NCBI RefSeq assembly: GCF_042685645.1 | Contig: NZ_JBHUNX010000001.1 | Span: 3,720,001 to 3,784,000 of the forward strand | Length of the DNA: 64,000 nt | From: Salininema proteolyticum | Lineage (GTDB): Bacteria; Actinomycetota; Actinomycetes; Mycobacteriales; Micromonosporaceae | Reading direction: 5' to 3' | Shown here: piece by piece, positions 57,279 to 64,000 of the stretch | Position numbering within the stretch: position 1 is the first letter of the stretch | Layout: each line of letters starts with the position of its first letter | Notes under the pieces: model-generated | Told to the model about the DNA's origin: nothing | The model's input: only the letters and a program-made list of their open reading frames with translations | Databases searched by the model: none | Made by a program: the position numbers and the translations under genes

Positions 57279-58859
57279 CTAGCCGGCTCCGTCGTTGTTC
57301 TTCTCCTTTGCCTCTTTCTGCTCTTCTTCGAGACTGTCGTCGAAGTCGTCGGCCGTCAGGCTCGGGTTGATCTGCTTGCGCGCCTCGACCGGGTCGAGGT
57401 CGGCGCCGTTGCGGATCAGCGTCAGGAACACGCCCGGCACCGGGGTGACCATGTCGGTGCTGTACCCCAGTCGGCGCAGCGTTTTGCCGGCCTCGGACTC
57501 GGAGTCGACCAGGCCGTACTTCACGCCGATCTCGTCGACGAGGAAGGCGCTGGTCTCCAGTGTCTGCCCGGGCATCTGCGCGGCGGAGGCGATCACCCCC
57601 TTCGAGCCGGGGATGACGACCTGGACCTTCTGCCCGTTGGGCAGCTCGTTGTCGAACGCCAGGGTGACGCGGGAGGCCGCGTCGCGGAGGGTCTTGGGGG
57701 CCCGGTCGAAGATGCCGACCTGGATCTCCATGTCCTCCTTCTCCTCGTCGGGCGTGTAGATGCCGCAGACCGCCGGCTGCTCGCCGTCGACCGTGGCGAC
57801 GTTTCCGTCGCCCTCCGGGAACAGTCCGGCCTTCACGTCTCCCTCGGCACCGACCACCGTGATGTCCGAGGAGGTCACCGCGAGCGGCTCCCCCAGCCTG
57901 TCGTACGACGCCCAGACCATACGCTGCAGCTCGCTGATCGGGGCGTACGCCGGGCTCCCGCCCTCCTCGATGAGGACGTACTGCTCGTCGCCGGTGGAGA
58001 CGACCTGGCCGTACTCCAGCTCGCGGCCTCCGACGGTCACCCCGCTGCCCCCGGAACCGGGATAGTCCGGCTCCTCCAGGTCGCCGCCCTTGGAGAGCGC
58101 GTCGATCCACGGGTCCTTGACCTCCACCGCGGCGTCCTTGTTGGTCCCGAGGGTGGGGAGGATGCCGTCGGGGTCGACGACCTTGTATATACGGCTGCCG
58201 GCGACGAGGAAGAACTCGTCCGCCTTGTTCTTGACCACCAGCCAGTTGTCGTCGTCCACGATGGTGTCGGGCGTCCCCTGCCCCCCGATCGCCAGCTGCA
58301 GCAGCGGGTGGAAGTTATTGGGGCGCACCGGCAGGTTGCAGAGGTTCCAGGGCTCGTCCTGAAGGATCTGGTCCTGGGTCGGCGGCTGGCTCGGCGCTCC
58401 GACGATGCCCACGGACCAGCCGCGCGGCACGTGCGAGAACGACGAGGACTTGAGGTGCTGGACGCGGACGCTGCCCTCGTCCTTGGCGTCGACCATCAGC
58501 AGCGCCGAGGTGTAGTTCTGGACGGGGAAGAGCAGGCCCTCGGCCTCCTCGCCGTTGCCGTCCATACCGACGTCGACGTCCTTGGGCGGCTTCATGTACA
58601 CGTAGACCGAACCGGAGTCCTTGTCCACGATTATCGAGTTGAGCTGGGGGTCCTGGCGGCCCTTGTCCAGCATCGCGACGATCACGAAGATGCCCAGGAT
58701 GACGGCCATGATCGCCACGGAGGCGAGGACCGACACCCCGATGCGGCGCATGGGCCGCTCCAGGGTGTCCGGGTTGCCCATGAGGAGGGCGAGGTTCATG
58801 CGGGTCGTGGTGAACTTGTGCGCCTCGACCTGTTCGCGGCGGGATCGCAGTTGTGCCAT
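57279..58859 (-). CDS. eccB: Type VII secretion protein EccB
   Basis: The 526-residue protein begins with the EccB signature SRREQVEAHKFTTTRMNLALLMGNPD, followed by one membrane helix (about 43-64) and a large extracytoplasmic domain with two cysteines near residues 175 and 360. Its acidic C-terminal tail (EEEQKEAKEKNNDG) is long. EccB is a core part of the ESX membrane complex with EccC, EccD and, in mycobacteria, EccE. It lies 10 bases downstream of eccD on the same strand and ends the unit. Confidence 0.95.
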   Translation of the reverse strand: MAQLRSRREQVEAHKFTTTRMNLALLMGNPDTLERPMRRIGVSVLASVAIMAVILGIFVIVAMLDKGRQDPQLNSIIVDKDSGSVYVYMKPPKDVDVGMDGNGEEAEGLLFPVQNYTSALLMVDAKDEGSVRVQHLKSSSFSHVPRGWSVGIVGAPSQPPTQDQILQDEPWNLCNLPVRPNNFHPLLQLAIGGQGTPDTIVDDDNWLVVKNKADEFFLVAGSRIYKVVDPDGILPTLGTNKDAAVEVKDPWIDALSKGGDLEEPDYPGSGGSGVTVGGRELEYGQVVSTGDEQYVLIEEGGSPAYAPISELQRMVWASYDRLGEPLAVTSSDITVVGAEGDVKAGLFPEGDGNVATVDGEQPAVCGIYTPDEEKEDMEIQVGIFDRAPKTLRDAASRVTLAFDNELPNGQKVQVVIPGSKGVIASAAQMPGQTLETSAFLVDEIGVKYGLVDSESEAGKTLRRLGYSTDMVTPVPGVFLTLIRNGADLDPVEARKQINPSLTADDFDDSLEEEQKEAKEKNNDGAG

Positions 58860-58869
58860 GGAATCTCAC

Positions 58870-60273
58870 CTAACCCTTGATGCCCAGGCCCCACATGAAC
58901 CAGCCGGCCATCCAGCCGGTGAGGGGCAGCAGGGAGACGATGAGAAGGGCCTCGGCGATGTCCAGCATGCGGCCGTAGGTCGGCGGGAGCTTCTTGCCCG
59001 CGACCGCCAGGCCGTAGCCCATGGTGATGACTGTGAGCAGGACGAGTCCTCCGAGGACGGCGACGAGCTTGATGACCAGGTTTCCCTGGATGAAGATCGC
59101 GGCCAGGGTCGCTCCGAGTCCGCCGAGCCCCGCGCTGAGCACCGTCAGGCGCGCGGCGTAGGTGTCGACGGTGCGGGCGCGGCTCAGGACGATGAGCGAG
59201 ATCACCACGGCCAGCAGGAGTCCGGGCGTCGAGCCGTCGAACGCGAGCGTCAGCGCGGAGACGAACGCCACCAGCGCGATGAACGAGTACAGGGCCGACA
59301 GGAAGTTCCCGGCGTGCTCGCTGAGCATGAGGATCTTCTTGCCGTCGATGTTCTCGTCGCCGGCGCTCTTGAGCTCCTCGGTCGTGTTCGGGAGCGTCGG
59401 CACCGGGACCTTCGCCATCGACAGGCCGATCTTCGGCGCGAACGGCAGCATGGTCAGCGCGATGGTCGCCGAGATCGACGCGGCCAAGCCGGCGTCCCCG
59501 TCGGCGAACAGGGTCTTCACTCCCACGCCGATCGCGAGGATCAGCGCCGAGAAGATGGTGGTCACGAACACCGGCGCGGCGCGCATGGTGCCGATGCCGA
59601 CCATCCCCAGGAAGGAGTACAGCACGACCGCGCTGGCGGTCATGAACAGGTGCGGCTCGCCCAGCTCGGTGAGCTTGCTGTCCTCGGCGAGGATGAGGAG
59701 CCCGCCGACCGCCCCGTAGACGACGCCGGTGACGCCGAAGTACACCGCGGCGCGCGAGTCGCCGACGGCCCGGGACAGGATCGCGGCCACGGCGATGAGG
59801 ACGAGGCCGGCGCCCAGCGCGGTGACCGCGCCGGGGAAGTGGGGAGGACCGGCCAGGAGCACGGCCACGGCACCCGTGACCAGGGCGATGGTGCCCAGTG
59901 CGGTCGCGAAGCGCTGCGTGGCCTTGTGCGTCCAGCGGTCGGTGCGGCCCTCGGTGGCGGTCGCGATGGCGTCGATGACGTCGTCGAAGACCACTTCGGG
60001 CTTGGCCGAGTTGGCCGGGTTGAGGTAGAGGATGTCGCCGTCCTGGACGGACAGCTGGCTGCAGGACTGACCCATGTCGATCGGCTCGTCGCCCAGCCGG
60101 CTGACGATCCAGCCGCCGTTCTCCAGAGCTTCGTCCATGTAGTACTCGCCCGCCTGTTGCAGGACAGTCGGCAGCATGTCGGCCATGGGCACGTCCGATG
60201 GCAGGGCCAGGTCGATACGACTGCGCGGGCTGATGATGGTGACTCGGGTGAGAGTCGCCGCTTGGCTGCTCAC
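58870..60273 (-). CDS. eccD: Type VII secretion protein EccD
   Basis: The 467-residue protein has an N-terminal ubiquitin-like domain (about 10-95: VTIISPRSRIDLALPSD ... CSQLSVQDGDILYLNP) and eleven hydrophobic helices from residue 140 on, which line the central cavity of the ESX channel. The linker at 110-135 (GRTDRWTHKATQRF) is the usual cytoplasmic bridge. It starts at GTG 60273 behind GGAGGT. It is the first gene of the minus-strand unit and is divergent from eccC. Confidence 0.95.
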   Translation of the reverse strand: MSSQAATLTRVTIISPRSRIDLALPSDVPMADMLPTVLQQAGEYYMDEALENGGWIVSRLGDEPIDMGQSCSQLSVQDGDILYLNPANSAKPEVVFDDVIDAIATATEGRTDRWTHKATQRFATALGTIALVTGAVAVLLAGPPHFPGAVTALGAGLVLIAVAAILSRAVGDSRAAVYFGVTGVVYGAVGGLLILAEDSKLTELGEPHLFMTASAVVLYSFLGMVGIGTMRAAPVFVTTIFSALILAIGVGVKTLFADGDAGLAASISATIALTMLPFAPKIGLSMAKVPVPTLPNTTEELKSAGDENIDGKKILMLSEHAGNFLSALYSFIALVAFVSALTLAFDGSTPGLLLAVVISLIVLSRARTVDTYAARLTVLSAGLGGLGATLAAIFIQGNLVIKLVAVLGGLVLLTVITMGYGLAVAGKKLPPTYGRMLDIAEALLIVSLLPLTGWMAGWFMWGLGIKG

Positions 60274-60308
60274 CGTTACTGACCTCCATTGGGTGTCGAC
60301 GACGCCGG

Positions 60309-60336
60309 GGCATTACCAGGATAGGGACCCGTTGCA
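60309..60336 (-). promoter_or_regulatory. Candidate promoter of eccD-eccB
   Basis: On the minus strand TTGCAA and TAATGC are 16 bases apart, 36 bases before the eccD start. Confidence 0.5.
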
Positions 60337-60581
60337 ACCGGGGGTTGTCGGGGGAAGTTCGGAGTCCGCGGCCATCCTAGTGGACATCATACCGATAGCC
60401 CGCCGGTGCGAGAACCCGCACGCGCGCGCCGTGGGGAGCCCGTATTGGGACCGAGTACGGAGTGACACGCGCCAACCCCCACGCCCGCCGTGGGAACCCT
60501 CGCCGCGGCGCGGTGCCGTCGGCGACACCGGGACGGGCCCGACACGGGACCGCCACCCGCCGGGCCTGGCGGTGCCGCGAC
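60337..60581. other. Middle of the eccD-eccC intergenic region
   Basis: No gene is seen in this GC-rich stretch between the two divergent ESX promoters. Several short GC palindromes are present but none stands out. Confidence 0.4.
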
Positions 60582-60609
60582 TTGACGGCCTGCTCTATCC
60601 TTGGATATG
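60582..60609 (+). promoter_or_regulatory. Candidate promoter of eccC
   Basis: TTGACG is followed after 16 to 18 bases by GATATG/TATGCG, about 107 bases before the GTG start. Confidence 0.5.
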
Positions 60610-60716
60610 CGGGCCCGTTACCGGAGGTCGCCCCTGTCGATCCCCGGAAGCGAGCGCGCCCCCGCCATAGAGCACTTACAGACCCTTGACTCCCGGCTGC
60701 TTCGAGGAACCCAAGC

Positions 60717-63700
60717 GTGACGACCAAGATATTCCGGCGCCAGAAACGCAAGTACGGCCCGCAGATGCCCCGAGGGGAGATCATTCTCGAGTCGCCCCCG
60801 GACATGCCCGAGGCGCAACCGAAGAACCTCGCCCAGTACCTCATGGTGATCCCCATGGTCGCCGGCGGTCTGTCGATGATGCTCATGATGTCCCGGCGCG
60901 GTATGCGCGGCGGCGAGAACAACGAGCTCATGATGATCGCGGGCGGCCTCATGGGCGTCTCGATGATGGGCATGATGATCACCAACATCGCCGGCGGACG
61001 CAACAACAAGAAGGCGGAGTTCGACGCCGAGCGCCGCGACTTCATGCGTTACCTCAGCCAGGTGAGGCGCCGTGCCCGCAACGGCGCCGAGAAGCAGTGG
61101 CGCTCGACCCGCTGGATCATGCCGGACCCGAAGGCGCTCTGGTCGCTGGTGGGCACCCGCCGCATGTGGGAGCGGCGTCGCAACGACGACGACGCGTGGC
61201 TCTCGCGCGTCGGCGTGGGCAAGCACCGCCTGTCCATGAAGATCGTCCCGCCGGAGACCAAGCCGGTCGAGGACCTAGAGCCGATGTCGTCGATCGCCCT
61301 GCGGCGCTTCGTGGCCGCCCACTCGTCGGTGCACGACATGCCGCGCGCCCTGAACATCACCCACGCCGCCATCCACGTCATGCGGGGCAACCGCGACGTG
61401 ATCGGCGCGAACCTCCGCGCGCAGCTGTGCCACCTCGCCACCATGCACTCGCCCGACGACCTCGCCATCGCGGTGATCGCCTCGCCGGAGCGCCTGCCCG
61501 ACTGGCACTGGCTGAAGTGGCTGCCGCACAACCAGCACCCCTCGGAGAAGGACGGCGCGGGCGAGACCCGCCTGCTGTTCCACGGCTCCGACGAGGCCGA
61601 GAAGGCCATGAGGGACATGCTCCAGGGGCGCCCCAGCTGGTCGCCGGGGGCCTCGGCGCCCGACGACATGCCCCACGTCGTCTTCGTCGTCGACGATGGC
61701 GACCTGGACCTCGGCGGGGCCATCGGGTCGGGCTCGCTCGCGGGCACCACGCTGTTCAACTTCCGCGGCGAGCTGCCGCGCAAGGCCGGCCCCCGCTTCA
61801 AGCTCGTGGAGTACGACACGGAGGTCACCACGAGGCAGAACAACAAGACCCGCAAGCTCGGCGTGCCCGACCAGCTCTCCGTCGGCGAGGCCGAGGGCAT
61901 CGCGCGCACCATGTCCAAGTGGCGCGCCAGCTCCGGCGGTTCCGTCGCCGCGGGCGGCGGAGACGTCGACCCCGCCGAGATGGAGGAGTCGCCGCTGGCC
62001 AAGCCGACCGACTTCGTCCACCTGATGGGCTTCGATCCGGACGAGATGGATCCGCGGATCCACTGGAAGGACAAGCCCATACCCGAGTTCATGAAGATCC
62101 CGATCGGGCCGGGCGCCGACGGCGCTCCGGTCGAGATCGACTTCAAGGAGGCGGCCCAGAACGGTATGGGCCCGCACGGACTGCTCATCGGTGCGACCGG
62201 TTCGGGTAAGTCCGAGGTGCTGCGCACCTTCGTCGGCGCCCTGGCGGCGTCGCACTCCTCCGACGAGCTCAACTTCATCCTCGTCGACTTCAAGGGCGGC
62301 GCGACGTTCGCCTCCCTGGACGTCATGCCGCACACCTCCGCGGTCATCACCAACCTGGCCGACGAGGTCAGCCTGGTCGACCGTATGGCCGACGCCATCG
62401 AGGGCGAGCTGCTGCGCCGCATGGAGGTCCTCCGCGCGGCGGGCAACTTCACCAACCGCTGGGAGTACGAGAAGGCCCGCAGGAACGGCGCCGACATCGA
62501 CCCCATGCCGGCGCTCATGATCGTGGCCGACGAGTTCTCCGAGATGCTCGTGGCCAAGCCCGAGTTCATCAACGTGTTCCTCCAGATCGGCCGTATCGGC
62601 CGTTCGATCGGCGTGCACATGCTGCTGGCCTCGCAGCGCCTCGAAGAGGGCAAGCTGAAGGGCCTGGACACGTTCCTGTCCTACCGCATCGCCCTGCGCA
62701 CGTTCTCCGCCGCGGAGTCCCGCACGGTGATCGGGTCCGGGGACGCCTACGAGCTGCCGCAGGCTCCGGGCCACGGCTACCTGCAGGTCGCCACCGAGGG
62801 CCTGGTGCGGTTCCGCGCCGCCTACGTCGGCGGGGACTACAAGCGCCAGGTCACCATGACGACCTCCAAGGCCCAGCGCCAGGAGGCCGTCAAGCACAAG
62901 GTGCAGCGGTTCCTGCCCGGCCACGTCGAGCTCCCGCCGGAGCCGGAGGTCGAAGAGGTCGAGGAGAAGGAGGACCCGAACGCGGGCCAGAAGATCCTCG
63001 ACGAGGAGGGCCAGCCGCTCTCCCAGCTCGAAGTGGTCGTCAAGCACGTGCAGGGCCAGGGCCGCCCGGCCCACAAGGTGTGGCTGCCCCCGTTCGACAA
63101 GCCGCCGGCGCTCAACGAGCTCCTGCCTCCGCTGGAGGCCGACCCGAAGCGCGGCCTGTCCGCGCCGAACTTCCCGCTGAACTCCAAGGTGACGGCCGTC
63201 CTCGGCGAGGAGGACCGTCCCCGCGAGCAGAAGCGCGTGCCGTTCACGGTGGACTTCTCCGGTGCGGGCGGTTCGGCCGCCATCATCGGCGGGGCGCAGT
63301 CCGGCAAGTCGACGATGCTGCGTACGCTCATCACTTCGATGTCGCTCCTGCACACGCCCGAAGAGGTGCAGTTCTACTGCCTCGACTTCGGTGGTGGAAC
63401 GCTGCGGGGCGTCAAGGACCTCCCGCACGTGGCCGGCGTCTTCGGGCGCCGCGACGTCGAGGGCATCCGCCGTACCTTCCAGGAGGTCGGCATGATCCTC
63501 AACGAGCGCGAGGAGTACTTCTCCAACGCCGGGATCGACGGCATCGGAACGTTCCGCCGCGGCAAGCAGCAGGGCAAGTTCCAGGAGGACAAGCGCGGCG
63601 ACATCTTCCTGGTCATCGACAACTGGCTGACCGTCCGCGACGACTTCGACGAGTTCGTCGACGACGTCCGGTCCATCGGCAACCGGGGTCTGGCCTACGG

Positions 63701-64000
63701 TATCCACGTGCTGGTCACGGCCAGCCGCTGGGGCGACATCCGTATGAACATGCGCGACATGTTCGGCACCAAGCTGGAGCTGAAGCTCTCGGACAACATG
63801 GAGTCCGAGGTCGACAGGAAGCTGCAGCTGAACGTCCCGAAGAACCGCCCGGGCCGCGGTCTGACGCTGAACAAGCTCCACTCGATGGTCGCGGCCCCGC
63901 GCATCGACGGGATCCAGGACGCCGACGACCTCGCTCCCGGCATCGACGACCTCGTCAAGCGGGTCAAGCAGGCCTGGCCGGGCAAGCCGTGCCCGCAGCT
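60717..64000 (+). CDS. eccC: Type VII secretion ATPase EccC (3' end outside the window)
   Basis: At least 1,094 residues are visible and the frame is still open at the window edge. The start is GTG 60717 with GAGGA about 8 bases upstream. Two membrane helices near the N-terminus (about 40-95, very Met- and Gly-rich) are followed by a 300-residue stalk and FtsK/SpoIIIE-type ATPase domains. The first has Walker A GATGSGKS at 492-499 and Walker B LMIVADEFSEM; the second has GGAQSGKS at 858-865 and IFLVIDNW. A third domain is expected beyond the window. EccC docks WXG100 substrates and powers export. This is the fused EccCa/EccCb form. Confidence 0.95.
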   Translation, partial: MTTKIFRRQKRKYGPQMPRGEIILESPPDMPEAQPKNLAQYLMVIPMVAGGLSMMLMMSRRGMRGGENNELMMIAGGLMGVSMMGMMITNIAGGRNNKKAEFDAERRDFMRYLSQVRRRARNGAEKQWRSTRWIMPDPKALWSLVGTRRMWERRRNDDDAWLSRVGVGKHRLSMKIVPPETKPVEDLEPMSSIALRRFVAAHSSVHDMPRALNITHAAIHVMRGNRDVIGANLRAQLCHLATMHSPDDLAIAVIASPERLPDWHWLKWLPHNQHPSEKDGAGETRLLFHGSDEAEKAMRDMLQGRPSWSPGASAPDDMPHVVFVVDDGDLDLGGAIGSGSLAGTTLFNFRGELPRKAGPRFKLVEYDTEVTTRQNNKTRKLGVPDQLSVGEAEGIARTMSKWRASSGGSVAAGGGDVDPAEMEESPLAKPTDFVHLMGFDPDEMDPRIHWKDKPIPEFMKIPIGPGADGAPVEIDFKEAAQNGMGPHGLLIGATGSGKSEVLRTFVGALAASHSSDELNFILVDFKGGATFASLDVMPHTSAVITNLADEVSLVDRMADAIEGELLRRMEVLRAAGNFTNRWEYEKARRNGADIDPMPALMIVADEFSEMLVAKPEFINVFLQIGRIGRSIGVHMLLASQRLEEGKLKGLDTFLSYRIALRTFSAAESRTVIGSGDAYELPQAPGHGYLQVATEGLVRFRAAYVGGDYKRQVTMTTSKAQRQEAVKHKVQRFLPGHVELPPEPEVEEVEEKEDPNAGQKILDEEGQPLSQLEVVVKHVQGQGRPAHKVWLPPFDKPPALNELLPPLEADPKRGLSAPNFPLNSKVTAVLGEEDRPREQKRVPFTVDFSGAGGSAAIIGGAQSGKSTMLRTLITSMSLLHTPEEVQFYCLDFGGGTLRGVKDLPHVAGVFGRRDVEGIRRTFQEVGMILNEREEYFSNAGIDGIGTFRRGKQQGKFQEDKRGDIFLVIDNWLTVRDDFDEFVDDVRSIGNRGLAYGIHVLVTASRWGDIRMNMRDMFGTKLELKLSDNMESEVDRKLQLNVPKNRPGRGLTLNKLHSMVAAPRIDGIQDADDLAPGIDDLVKRVKQAWPGKPCPQ

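Noticed and set aside
61275..63881. An 868-codon open frame on the minus strand opposite eccC
   Set aside because: Composition is that of antisense high-GC coding DNA; the plus strand encodes EccC with two Walker motifs.
1..64000. CRISPR arrays
   Set aside because: No set of regularly spaced repeats of 24-40 bases was seen; the repeats found are single pairs.

Overview
The window is high-GC actinobacterial chromosome. It carries a type VII (ESX) secretion core (eccB, eccD, eccC), a leuA leader typical of actinomycetes, a spore-associated-protein-A-like secreted protein, LytR-CpsA-Psr and MerR/AraC regulators, and several leaderless or GTG-started genes with strong GC bias in codon third positions. 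A filamentous or spore-forming actinomycete fits best. The genus cannot be fixed from sequence reading alone.

Layout. 1-5.5 kb: the end of a TPR-bearing regulator, a HAD phosphatase, an orphan PCMT-type methyltransferase, an LCP-family envelope enzyme, a small hypothetical gene and a BI-1 family membrane protein. 5.7-15.9 kb: a minus-strand peptide/dipeptide ABC system with two ATPases, two permeases and three paralogous lipoprotein binding proteins; the last two have almost the same promoter region. 16.4-18.5 kb: HelD-like helicase. 18.8-22.6 kb: an AT-richer accessory block with a three-gene minus-strand operon of unknown small helical proteins, about 1 kb without a convincing gene, and a three-gene plus-strand operon of unknown function. 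22.8-25.8 kb: a small secreted protein and a membrane-anchored Hsp70 with an extracytoplasmic repeat domain. 25.9-33.8 kb: housekeeping genes rlmB, cysS (frameshifted in this sequence), asd, lysC, a lipoprotein, and leuA behind a short upstream ORF and attenuator-like hairpin.

33.9-40.7 kb: small accessory genes (VOC, AraC, membrane proteins, SapA-like protein, NUDIX, PPC/DUF296) interrupted by an ISAs1 transposase remnant and a solo TnpB element with recognisable ends. 40.9-46.6 kb: a second complete oligopeptide ABC operon. 46.7-51.4 kb: an EamA transporter translationally coupled to a 59-residue peptide, then recR, ybaB and dnaX. 51.7-57.1 kb: a fatty-acid-hydroxylase family membrane enzyme, an aldo/keto reductase with its divergent MerR regulator and a textbook 19-bp-spacer operator, a DoxX-like protein, tRNA-Thr(CGT) next to the SRP RNA, tRNA-Ser(GGA), and a leaderless dacB. 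57.2-64 kb: eccB and eccD on minus, with eccC divergent on plus and running off the window.

How the genes work together. asd and lysC form the entry to the aspartate family; leuA commits carbon to leucine. dnaX, ybaB and recR form the usual replication/repair cluster. The two ABC systems import peptides or similar solutes. EccB, EccD and EccC form the membrane core of a type VII secretion machine. The most interesting unexplained parts are the 18.9-20.3 kb operon, the 21.3-22.6 kb operon, the peptide/EamA pair, the membrane Hsp70, and the solo TnpB element with an inverted second end.
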